Assembly: GCF_005473905.2 (NCBI RefSeq)
Contig: NZ_CP061336.1
Location: 3,340,501 to 3,404,500, forward strand
DNA: 64,000 nucleotides
Source: Ruminiclostridium herbifermentans
GTDB lineage: Bacteria > Bacillota > Clostridia > Acetivibrionales > DSM-1351
Reading direction: 5' to 3'
In this document: piece by piece, positions 56,901 to 64,000 of the stretch
Layout of the letters: each line of letters starts with the position of its first letter
Position numbering within the stretch: the first letter of the stretch is position 1
Program-made: the position numbers and the translations under genes
Notes under the pieces: generated by a model
Told to the model about the DNA's origin: nothing
Databases searched by the model: none
The model's input: only the letters and a program-made list of their open reading frames with translations

Positions 56901-59900
56901 TCTTGATTTTCATAAGCAGCGAAAATAGACTTGGTATTTGCTATTGCGCAGTCAATAAAGCGACTTTGACCTTCTACAGAAATCTTTATTGGTAAGAAAT
57001 TATTAAACATTCCTACCATATTCAAAATATCAGGATGATTTCTGCCCGATACCAGCGAACCTATCATTATATCCTTTTGAGCAGTATATTTATTTATCAT
57101 TACACCATAACAGGACATCAAAACAGAGTTCAAAGTAATGCCTTCCTTTGAAGCTATATCCTGTAATGCCAATGCTGTATTTTTATCAACTGTAAAATGT
57201 ATACTATCTCCATCAAAAGTCCTTTTATCCGTCCTAATATAGTCACAAGGCATATTTAGCACTGGAATTTCTTCGCTTAGAACCTTTTCCCAATAAGCTT
57301 CCTGTTTTTTTGCCTTAGAGGATAAAAGGAATTTATTCTGCCACTGAGCAAAATCCTTATAATGAAGCTTTATTGGCTCTAGGCTCTCTCCATTATATAG
57401 CCTTTCAAATTCCTTCAAAATTGTCATTACCGATATACCATCAGATATTATATGATGCATATCTATTAGCAGCATATACTTGTACTCTGAGAACTTAACA
57501 ATCTGTACTCGCAGCAAAGTTGATTTGCCTAAATCAAATGGACGCACAAAATTTTTAACAATGTCATCTGCGTTCTCCTCTAGGCCTTCACTCAAAACTA
57601 TACTTAAATCTGTGTTTTCTGATATTTTCTGAACTGGTATTCCATCAACCATTTCAAAGTATGTACGTAATGCCTCATGCCTTTTTGCTATTGCTAAAAA
57701 GCTCTTCGAAGCACAATCTGTATCAAGCTGTCCCTCAATTTTCAGTGCAATAGGCATGTTGTAGCTTATACCTATTCCCTCAAACTGCTCTTGTACAAAA
57801 AGCCCTTTTTGTGAAGCTGTCAAAGAGTAGTATTCTTTCCCTTCAGCCTTTGTAACAGCCTGAAATTGTTTTTCCTCAGCTTCAGCTATAATATTTGAAA
57901 TATTCCTTATTGTCTGGGCTTTATAAAATTCCCTAAATGGTATATCTTTATTAAATTCCTTATATATCCTTGATATTATAACAGCAGCCTTTATAGACTG
58001 TCCGCCAAGGTCTGAAAACTTTGCGTCTATGCTTATCCTATCAATTCCTAATATCTCAGTCCAAATTGCTTGAAGCCTTTGCTGAATGTCGTTTTCAGGT
58101 GGTATATATTTTGAAGTACTTGCTACAGCCTTTTCTATTCCAGGCAGCTTATTTTTATCAACCTTACCATTTGCATTGATAGGCAGCTTGTCCACTAGAA
58201 TAAAATAATCAGGCACCATAAATTCAGGAAGTTTCTCAGATAAAAAGGCTTTAACATTGTCATATGAGAATTCACCCTCAAATTCTATGTATGCACAAAG
58301 ATTTTTTCCGCCAATTTCATTTTCCACAATTGTTGCAAATACTTTATTTACACCATCAATTTCTGAAATTGTACTTTCCACTTCACTTAATTCTATTCTG
58401 AAGCCTCTTAGCTTTACCTGATTATCTATTCTATCTAAAAACTCTATATTCCCATCAGGCAGCCATTTAACAAGGTCACCTGTTCTGTACATACGGGTGT
58501 CCTCATATTCAAAATTGAATTGTTTATTTGAACAGAAGGGATTCTGTACAAACTTCTCAGCAGTAAGTTCAGGCCTGTTTAAATAGCCCTTTGCCAAGCC
58601 ATCTCCGGAAATACAGAGTTCACCAGGTACACCAATAGGCTGAAGCTTATTATATTTATCAACAACAAACAGCATTGTATTTGTTATAGGCTTACCAATT
58701 GGAATAGAAACAGCATTACTGTCAACATTGTCTATATTATAATATGTTGCAAAAACTGTACTCTCAGTAGGACCGTATACATGCATAAGCTTTCCTGAGC
58801 CTAAAAATTCCAATGCCTTCTGAACATGGCGAACAGAAACCCTTTCCCCGCCAAAAAGAATTTTTCTTATATTTTTGAGGCTTTCCAGCTTAGTATCAAC
58901 TAAAGTATTGAAAAGAGCCGTAGTTATAAAAAACAGTGTTACCCTATTCCGTTCTATCAATCTAGCAAGTGCATTCATGTCCAATAGCTTTTCCTTGTCT
59001 ACCAAAACTAGCTTTGCCCCGTTCAGCAATGCGCCATAAATATCAAAGGTAGAGCCATCAAAAGCATAATTGGATAACTGAAGCAGTGTATCTTCAGCAG
59101 TAATATCTATATAGTTTGTGTTTTTAACAACTCTAGATATATTATAATGGGTTGTAATATTGCCTTTTGGCTTGCCAGTAGATCCTGATGTATACATAAT
59201 ATAGGCAGGGCTGTCAGAGGTTATTGCATAACCTAAATTTTCTCCATTTTCTTTTTGTGACTGCTCAAGTAAATCCTCTAAATCACAGATACCTGTTTTA
59301 GCACCCTCTGCCAACTCTAAAAGTTCTTTATGAGCAATCAGAATATCCGCATTAGAGTCCTCAAGCATATTTAAAACTCTATCCTTTGGATTTGCTGTAT
59401 CTATAGGAAGATAACAGCAGCCTGCCTTTAAAACTGCAAGTATGGCAGTAATCATATCTATAGACCTATTAATTAAAAGTGCTGCAGTTCCATACTTGCT
59501 TAAGCCCTTTTCACATAGCGTTCTAGCAAGCTTATTGGCTCTTATATTCAATTCACTATATGTAATATAGTCATTTTCAAACACTACTGCAATTCTATCT
59601 GGATTTTCTATAACCTGTTGTTCAAACAGTTCTGATAATGTCTTTTCTTTTGGGAAATCAGTTTTTGATATATTAAAATCATTAAGTAACTGTATTTGCT
59701 CCTCATTTGAAGTAAGTTCTATTTCAGACAGCTTGATTTCTGGATTTTTGAGTATTTCTGAAATAATATTTACAAAATGGGAAGACATTCTTTCTATTGT
59801 TTTTGGGCTAAACAGAGCAGTTTTATACTCTAACTCAAACTCAACAGCTCCGTCTTTTTCTTCAGCCAGCAAGGTTATATCAAACTTAGATATACCCGTT

Positions 59901-62900
59901 TCATATTGATAACTATTAAACTTAAGTCCTTCAATATTAAATTCACCAAGTTCCATGTTTTGTACAGAAAACATTGTATCAAATAATGGATTCCTAGATG
60001 GGTCAACAGAAATATCAAGTTCTTCAATAAGCTTATCATATGGATAATTCTGATTTTTAAAAGCATCAAGAGAACTATTTCTTACGCTATCAAGAAATTC
60101 TATAAAAGTATTCTCGCCCTTTGGATAATTTCTCATTGCCAGGCTGTTTACAAACATACCTGCTACACTGGTTAATTCGGAACGGGGTCTTCCAATCACA
60201 GGTGAACCAACAACAATATCCTGCTGACCTGTGTATTTGTACAATAAAATATTATATGCAGCCAAAAGAATCATATAGCTAGTAGCATTTGTCCTTTGTG
60301 AAAGCTTATCAATTTCCTTTTTAACATCACTAGATAGCTTGAACCTTATTCTTTTTCCTTCATAAGATGGCTGTTTTGGTCTTTTATAATCTGTAGGCAA
60401 ATTCAATACTGTTATTTCATCTGAAAATCTATCTAACCAGTATTTCTTTTGTATTTGAATATGTTCACTGCATAAGTATTCCTTTTCCCATACAGCATAG
60501 TCCTTATAATTAATATTTACTTTAGGCAAATTATTTCCCAGGTACAATTGAGAAAATTCTTTTATCAATATGCCCATTGTAGTTCCGTCAGAAATAATAT
60601 GATGCATGTCAAACATAAGCAAATGCTTATCTTCATTAAATTTAACAAGTTCTACCCTCATTAGCGGAGCCTCTGTAAGATTGAAGGGTCTTATAAATTC
60701 TGAGGCTAATTTATCAATGTTTTCAATATCTCCACTATTACAAGACACAGTAAATTTAACGAACTCGTTAATCTTTTGTACCGGTTCCCCTTCAACAACG
60801 CAAAAAGATGTCCTTAAAGCCTCATGCCTATGAATTATTGTATTGAAAACTTTTTCAACCTTAGCAGCATCAAGCTTACCTTCAACCAGCATAAAGTATG
60901 GCAGATTATAATTTGTATTTGCCCCATCCATTTGGCTTAGAAGATACATTCTTTTTTGAGCAGCAGAAAGAGGATAAAACTCCCTCTTTTCAATTGGTTT
61001 TATGTAATCATATTCTCTTTTTTCAGAATTTTCTATTAGAGCAGATAACTCTTTAATTGTAGAAGCAACAAAAAAATCAGCCATTACAATTTCTGTATTA
61101 AATTCTTCATATATTTTATTTAATAACAGCGCACCCTTTAAAGAATTGCCTCCAAGTTCAAAGAAATCCTCATTTATACCCACAGCTTGCAGCTTAAGCA
61201 AATCCTTCCATATTTCAACCAGCTTTTGCTGAAGTTCATTTTCAGGGTTTTCAATTGTGCGGTTATTGCCATTTTCAAGAAAATACTGATTCAGTTCACT
61301 AACAGTATCTGAGAACTCACCTGCTAAATAGCTTTCACGAAGCTTAAATCTCTGAATTTTGCCACTAGTGGTTTTTGGTATTTTCTTAACAGGAATTACA
61401 AGCACCTCATTAAATCCAAGCTGCTTATTTAGTGCACTCTTTATTTCTAAAGCTTTTGGCACAAAGTCCTTTACACCCTTTTTGAATATAACAAATGCAC
61501 ATACCTGCTCTGTTTTTTCAGAAGCATTATATACCCCACAAACTGCCACAGTTCCAAGTTCTATTCCATCTAAATTATAAATAATTCTTTCTATATCATG
61601 GGCATAAAAATTCTGTCCATTAATAAAAATAATATCCTTTGCCCTGCCTGTTATAATTAAGCGACCGTTTTTAATAAAACCCAAGTCTCCTGTATTCAGC
61701 CATCCATCTTCACTTATTAATTCATTTGTCGCCACTTCGTTATTGTAATAGCCCTTTGTAACATTCTTTCCCTTTATATGGACGTAACCTAAATGCTCTT
61801 CACCTAAAACTTCATTATTGCTATTTAGAATTGCTACTGAACAATCCTTTACGGGATATCCCAAATCCACAAATGTAGTTCCTTCATTGGCAGTTCCTTC
61901 ATTTGTAGTTCTCTCATTACCTGAAGCATATTCTATAAGTTCACCCAAATTAAGTGAACTTCTTTTTACATTATGGGTTAGTATTTGTTCATTTATTGGT
62001 GGGAATGTTACTGCCAAGCTAGCTTCAGCTAAGCCGTAAACGCAGAATAAAACATTTTTTTTGAGTCCAAAGCTGCTCATTTTATCCAAGAATACACTGC
62101 AAAGATGTGCATCTATTGGCTCAGCACCGTTGAAAATTAGTTTAACGCATGATAAATCCCAATTTTTATGTTCTTTAGTTTCTATGTGATCTAAAAGATA
62201 TTTATATCCGAAGTTTGGAGATGACAGAATTGTTGCATTGTATTCAGCTACCTTGTCCATCCATAAAGAAGGCCTTCTAATAAACAGAGCAGTTGGCATA
62301 ATATACTGATCAATGCAAGCATATATAGGTGCAAGGTGGAAACCTATTAATCCCATGTCATGGGTAAGTGGCATCCAGCTAAATGAAGAATCCTCCTGTG
62401 TGCATTTAGTTCCCTCTGCAATAGCATTAATATTAGTAAGTAAATTTTCATGAGAAAGTATAACACCCTTAGGGGTACCTGTTGAACCAGAAGAAAACTG
62501 CAAAAAAGCAGTGTGTTCAAGGTCAGCATCGAATATTTCCCCATACGTTTCACTAAGTTCCTGATTATCAAGCAGGATTATACTCTTCTCTATAGCTTCT
62601 ATATCCTTTGCAAATTCACTTATGTTCTGCATATGAGTTTTAAATCTGTTATAAGCATTAGCTGTTGAAATCATATGCGGTGAAAGCAATGACTGCCATA
62701 CTTTGATAACCTTTAGCCTATGTTCGTCATTGCCTCCCTGTGTCAATGGTACTGGTATAATCCCACCTAAAACACAAGCCCAGAATATATAAATAAAATC
62801 CTCATCATCATCTAATTGTAATATCAGTTGGTCTCCCGCTTTTAATCCATTATTTTGAAGCATAGCAAGAAACTTCTGTGCTTTTTCAAAAAGTTCTTTG

Positions 62901-62995
62901 TAGGTTAGATGGCTTATATCCTGTTCTCCATTTATAAATGTTATTCCCTTTTGTGTGAGTGATGCTCTTTTAAGAATGTCTGCAAGGCTTCTCAT
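50909..62995 (-). CDS. Lipopeptide NRPS: FAAL-T-(C-A-T)x3 plus C-terminal tail
   Basis: 4028-residue synthetase starting a lipopeptide. Residues 1-575 are a fatty acyl-AMP ligase (FSSGSTGTPKGV, VYGLAEASLAV) that loads a fatty acid on carrier Ser618. Three C-A-T modules follow: C domains with active HHxxxDG at 798-804, 1847-1853 and 2915-2921; A domains about 1120-1620, 2165-2695 and 3240-3755; carriers Ser1667, Ser2735 and Ser3790. Pocket residues read D-G-F-F-L-G-V-V-F (near the Ile code), D-V-W-H-Y-S-L-I-D and D-V-W-H-F-S-L-I-D (both near the Ser code DVWHLSLID). No epimerase or thioesterase. A ~190-residue tail (3840-4028) has no recognised motif and may be a half condensation domain or docking segment. 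GGAGG precedes the ATG. First gene of the operon. Confidence 0.96.
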   Translation of the reverse strand: MRSLADILKRASLTQKGITFINGEQDISHLTYKELFEKAQKFLAMLQNNGLKAGDQLILQLDDDEDFIYIFWACVLGGIIPVPLTQGGNDEHRLKVIKVWQSLLSPHMISTANAYNRFKTHMQNISEFAKDIEAIEKSIILLDNQELSETYGEIFDADLEHTAFLQFSSGSTGTPKGVILSHENLLTNINAIAEGTKCTQEDSSFSWMPLTHDMGLIGFHLAPIYACIDQYIMPTALFIRRPSLWMDKVAEYNATILSSPNFGYKYLLDHIETKEHKNWDLSCVKLIFNGAEPIDAHLCSVFLDKMSSFGLKKNVLFCVYGLAEASLAVTFPPINEQILTHNVKRSSLNLGELIEYASGNERTTNEGTANEGTTFVDLGYPVKDCSVAILNSNNEVLGEEHLGYVHIKGKNVTKGYYNNEVATNELISEDGWLNTGDLGFIKNGRLIITGRAKDIIFINGQNFYAHDIERIIYNLDGIELGTVAVCGVYNASEKTEQVCAFVIFKKGVKDFVPKALEIKSALNKQLGFNEVLVIPVKKIPKTTSGKIQRFKLRESYLAGEFSDTVSELNQYFLENGNNRTIENPENELQQKLVEIWKDLLKLQAVGINEDFFELGGNSLKGALLLNKIYEEFNTEIVMADFFVASTIKELSALIENSEKREYDYIKPIEKREFYPLSAAQKRMYLLSQMDGANTNYNLPYFMLVEGKLDAAKVEKVFNTIIHRHEALRTSFCVVEGEPVQKINEFVKFTVSCNSGDIENIDKLASEFIRPFNLTEAPLMRVELVKFNEDKHLLMFDMHHIISDGTTMGILIKEFSQLYLGNNLPKVNINYKDYAVWEKEYLCSEHIQIQKKYWLDRFSDEITVLNLPTDYKRPKQPSYEGKRIRFKLSSDVKKEIDKLSQRTNATSYMILLAAYNILLYKYTGQQDIVVGSPVIGRPRSELTSVAGMFVNSLAMRNYPKGENTFIEFLDSVRNSSLDAFKNQNYPYDKLIEELDISVDPSRNPLFDTMFSVQNMELGEFNIEGLKFNSYQYETGISKFDITLLAEEKDGAVEFELEYKTALFSPKTIERMSSHFVNIISEILKNPEIKLSEIELTSNEEQIQLLNDFNISKTDFPKEKTLSELFEQQVIENPDRIAVVFENDYITYSELNIRANKLARTLCEKGLSKYGTAALLINRSIDMITAILAVLKAGCCYLPIDTANPKDRVLNMLEDSNADILIAHKELLELAEGAKTGICDLEDLLEQSQKENGENLGYAITSDSPAYIMYTSGSTGKPKGNITTHYNISRVVKNTNYIDITAEDTLLQLSNYAFDGSTFDIYGALLNGAKLVLVDKEKLLDMNALARLIERNRVTLFFITTALFNTLVDTKLESLKNIRKILFGGERVSVRHVQKALEFLGSGKLMHVYGPTESTVFATYYNIDNVDSNAVSIPIGKPITNTMLFVVDKYNKLQPIGVPGELCISGDGLAKGYLNRPELTAEKFVQNPFCSNKQFNFEYEDTRMYRTGDLVKWLPDGNIEFLDRIDNQVKLRGFRIELSEVESTISEIDGVNKVFATIVENEIGGKNLCAYIEFEGEFSYDNVKAFLSEKLPEFMVPDYFILVDKLPINANGKVDKNKLPGIEKAVASTSKYIPPENDIQQRLQAIWTEILGIDRISIDAKFSDLGGQSIKAAVIISRIYKEFNKDIPFREFYKAQTIRNISNIIAEAEEKQFQAVTKAEGKEYYSLTASQKGLFVQEQFEGIGISYNMPIALKIEGQLDTDCASKSFLAIAKRHEALRTYFEMVDGIPVQKISENTDLSIVLSEGLEENADDIVKNFVRPFDLGKSTLLRVQIVKFSEYKYMLLIDMHHIISDGISVMTILKEFERLYNGESLEPIKLHYKDFAQWQNKFLLSSKAKKQEAYWEKVLSEEIPVLNMPCDYIRTDKRTFDGDSIHFTVDKNTALALQDIASKEGITLNSVLMSCYGVMINKYTAQKDIMIGSLVSGRNHPDILNMVGMFNNFLPIKISVEGQSRFIDCAIANTKSIFAAYENQDYPYNLMVEKFSGRIEKSRNPFFDTMLIYHNQFENQLNLQMKDLKIDRYQLKTNTSKLDLKLDIYNAEDGGFDCFIEYNTNLFKDDTINRMSQHFINILNRVVSNPNTLIEEMDMMSEAERNQILRGFNNTRTEYQKEETINNLFRQQAFKTPDILAVSYGDKFLTYRELDQKSDTLAVMLRKKGACAEKIVAVMIERSLTMSVALFAVLKSGAAYLPISPEYPTDRIKFMLKDSGAVLLITQEKFLNNISEFNIISEEKLVNLNDPNIYCEDNISASINANDYYADLENVNNARNAAYVIYTSGSTGIPKGVVIEHYSLVNRLNWMQKMYPIGEGDIILQKTPYTFDVSVWEQFWWALNGAAVHFLEPGGEKDPEAIARAIEQHKITTMHFVPSMLNIFLEYIDGKADLKCLKSLKQVYASGEALAAQQVNRFNRLLLAENGTRLHNLYGPTEATIDVSYFDCSTSMEYEEIPIGKPIDNINLYILDKNNRLCPIGVPGELCIAGDGIARGYLNRAELQAEKFVDNPFYADTNYKVMYKSGDLAKWMPDGNIQYLGRLDFQVKIRGNRIELGEIESELLKHESIKEAVVAANDHTDGSKYLCAYYVSDVELSVNMLRSHLAKNLAEYMIPSYFVRLDKIPLSSNGKADRKALPKPEGIKINTGTDFVPPRTDVEKRLASLWGEILNVESVGIDDDFFELGGHSLKATVLETKIHKEFGVDIKLRDIFSLTTIRSIAEYINNNGQKEFKQIKKVTPKEYYKLSPSQKRIYLLNKIEDGGTAYNLPGALMIEGELDLVRFKTAFKKLIDRHETLRTSFHMIDGQPVQTIHEETDFDINVLEAQQDEIPEILRAFVRPFELSKAPLIRVQLIKLAKDKHILMYDMHHIVSDGFSSVILVKDFVDLYTDKNLDELKITYKDYSEWQDELFEKGELKKQEAYWLNEFNDNIPVLNMPTDYIRPTIQKFNGKKISMNIPTDVVEKVRELEKNTGLTLYMIMLAAYNILLSKYSDQEDIVVGCPTAGRQHADLDNIIGMFVNTVAIRNKPEGKKIIEEFLAEVKEKSIEAFENEAYPFEELVNKLKLNKDLSRNPLFDTMFVLQNMGIPSMEIEGLKFSGYNIENNVSKFDLTIEAVEDNEDIRLNIEYSTSLFKEETIIRLAGHFIRILEAVALNPKKRIEEIDMVSNVEKNRILKVFNDTKAEYPKEETINRLFRQQAARTPNKLAVSFGSSSLTYREIDERSDKLAYTLREKGACAEKIVAVLMERSLDMSTALMAILKSGAAYLPLNPDNPVERIKFMLEDSGAVLLLTQEKFISLITEHDIISEEKLVNLNDDSLYSHDNAIDCESVNNSRNPAYIIYTSGSTGTPKGVIIEHYSLINRLNWMQKMYPIGEGDVILQKTPYTFDVSVWEQFWWALNGAAVHFLEPGGEKDPEAIVQAIEEHKITTMHFVPSMLNMFLEYIDGKVDLKRLKSLKQVFASGEALGAQQVMRFNRLLLRENGTKLHNLYGPTEASIDVSYFDCSIDKEYEEIPIGKPIDNIHLYVIDKNNRLCPIGVPGELCIAGDGLARGYLNREQLTSEKFVPNPFSSITNYPLMYKSGDLAKWMPDGNIQYLGRLDFQVKIRGNRIELGEIEAELLKHTAIKEAVVAALDKKDGSKYLCAYYVSDEELAVNELRAFLTKNLTEYMIPAYFIKLDKIPLSSNGKADRKALPKPEGIKINTGTEYVAANTATEKKLEALWKELLNIDTVGINDNFFDLGGNSLLLVSMHSKLEEEYKIGIKVTDLFANPSISSLAQFIDSSNSSRKSVTPVKTVLNADYFKNEASVESVASSFGYQFRKDMYEIIKRLEGCSDYEVEHILIALLVHLLHQITKQSVVCLNIGKGEEVCPVKVDTSGAKQLAELAKRVKAAMDTDTLQLRNISTMNTKKLNNEILLFINVNNNSNLASYLDYFDLVIDFNTINGYPVIHFDFNNAILKSAKIKELGENYIKFINAAIMQKK

Positions 62996-63369
62996 ATATT
63001 TCCTCCATCAAACAGCTAATTTGGACTTGTTGAACGTTAGTAAACATGCAAAAATACAACCTCGCTGTAATAACATTAATGATTACATGTACGGGTTTTA
63101 ATCTTTGCATTTAAAAGGAATATCATAAGTACAACTTAAATAAGCAGCTTGGCTTTTAATCCACTTATTAGTTGTCTTTTACATTTTCCAAATATGTTTC
63201 TCATCGTTAAGTTAGTCCAAATTAAGTATTTTTTATGAAATTTTTATAGAAATGATTTAACTCCTGTAAAATCTATAAAAAGTCTTATATATTGTTAAAT
63301 TGCTGTCCAACACTAATTAGAAATATAAAGACCTAATATATAATGCTTTTGCTAATTTTCAACTATTTA
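62996..63369. other. Upstream region of the NRPS operon
   Basis: About 370 bases with the NRPS ribosome site (GGAGGA, 63001-63006 region, minus strand). It must hold the operon promoter, but I cannot place a convincing -35/-10 pair. No riboswitch or attenuator motif seen. Confidence 0.4.
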
Positions 63370-64000
63370 TTAATTTACTGATATGTCTTGGCTTCTGTCA
63401 ATTGTATTAGTCATTTGAGACTTTTGTTTCCAAAGATAATAGCAACCACTTACTATCATAACAATACTAAATAGGAATACCGGAATCATATAAATATCTC
63501 CGACATCACTTATAACACTCTCGATACCTAGCCTTCTAGAAACAAGCACTCCCAAGGTTGCAACAATATCAATCACATATACTGCAAGTAGTGAGTTTAC
63601 TTGAATATAAACAAAAGTATACAATAGAGCGGCTACAAAACAGAAAGTCATAAGTGGAATATCCATGAATATTACACCGTATAAAAGTGAAGATATCAAT
63701 ACAGATGGTATTAATGGAATTGATTCTTTGAGTTCATTAAAGATTAATCCTCTAAATAAGAACTCTTCAAGAAGTGGTCCGATGATTACTGCCGTTAAAA
63801 TACCGATAATTAAAGAACTGCTTTCATAGTTAAAGGATAGTAAATTATCAAATTGAGGAAAAGCTTTATCTATAAATGATATGTTTATTATAGAAGTATT
63901 AAAAATTAATGCACCTAATCCAATATAAATAGCTATTAAAGTATCCTTAAAGCTTATTTTTTTGAATCTTATATACTCTAAAATACTTTTATTTTTAATT
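63370..64000 (-). CDS. CPBP-family intramembrane protease-like protein (5' end beyond window)
   Basis: The frame stays open to the window edge, so the N-terminus is missing; the visible part is about 209 residues. Several membrane segments are present. The CPBP (Abi) motif 1 is intact as LLEEFLFRGLIF, with the paired Glu and the Arg. Motif 2, usually F-x3-H, reads SSLLYGVIFMDIP with Asp or Met where the zinc- or active-site His is expected, so catalysis may be lost. CPBP proteins process membrane substrates and often sit by bacteriocin or peptide immunity genes. It lies 374 nt upstream of the NRPS operon on the same strand. Confidence 0.7.
   Translation of the reverse strand, partial: IKNKSILEYIRFKKISFKDTLIAIYIGLGALIFNTSIINISFIDKAFPQFDNLLSFNYESSSLIIGILTAVIIGPLLEEFLFRGLIFNELKESIPLIPSVLISSLLYGVIFMDIPLMTFCFVAALLYTFVYIQVNSLLAVYVIDIVATLGVLVSRRLGIESVISDVGDIYMIPVFLFSIVMIVSGCYYLWKQKSQMTNTIDRSQDISVN

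Overview
The window is low-GC, AT-rich DNA with strong GGAGG ribosome binding sites, and it looks like a mesophilic, anaerobic, cellulosome-forming clostridium (cluster III / Ruminiclostridium type). The main pointers are an N-terminal type I dockerin with 'DALD' calcium loops on a CE15 esterase, a T-box leader, an orphan 2-hydroxyacyl-CoA dehydratase activase operon, and a lar (nickel-pincer cofactor) gene pair. The species is an inference; no rRNA marker is present.

Layout. 1-1.6 kb: the end of a decayed integrated element. A tyrosine integrase with a frameshift and a nonsense codon abuts the 3' end of guaA, a known island insertion hotspot. 1.6-12.3 kb: housekeeping genes on the minus strand: guaA, a radical SAM gene overlapping larC, larB, prfB (with the RF2 autoregulatory +1 frameshift), a Cof-type HAD phosphatase, a T-box-controlled Lrp/aminotransferase pair, and a DivIVA-like protein. 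12.3-17.8 kb: a long gene-poor stretch with a cryptic 46-residue lipoprotein, a secreted FN3/kelch protein, two orphan phage tail-fibre-like genes and thioredoxin. 18-26 kb: a membrane beta-propeller-like protein with a phosphodiester glycosidase, a small membrane protein, alpha-glucan phosphorylase, and the dockerin-CE15 esterase. 27-33.6 kb: the three-gene activase operon and a large secreted protein joining a GHL10/DigH-like hydrolase to an Amidase_3 domain. 33.6-38.9 kb: a tandem intergenic repeat and an IS66-family element whose transposase is split by an IS21-family element (6-bp target duplication CCAGTC). 39-41 kb: topoisomerase III.

41.4-64 kb: a lipopeptide-type NRPS/PKS locus, transcribed leftward as FAAL-T-C-A-T-C-A-T-C-A-T-tail (4028 aa), an MFS exporter, then KS-T-C-A-T followed by two copies of a ~360-residue unrecognised domain (2698 aa). 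The adenylation pocket residues read as Ile, Ser, Ser and one unassigned. There is no AT and no thioesterase. The duplicated terminal domain keeps a Cys / Asp / His-x2-His pattern recalling papain-like C39 or BtrH-type acyltransferases. It is the strongest candidate here for an undescribed release or tailoring mechanism. A CPBP-family membrane protein, cut by the window edge, lies upstream.

A dispersed intergenic repeat (about 150-220 bp, four copies near 8.0, 21.7, 33.8 and 34.0 kb) is a second unexplained structure. All assignments are by reading motifs; no database search was run.
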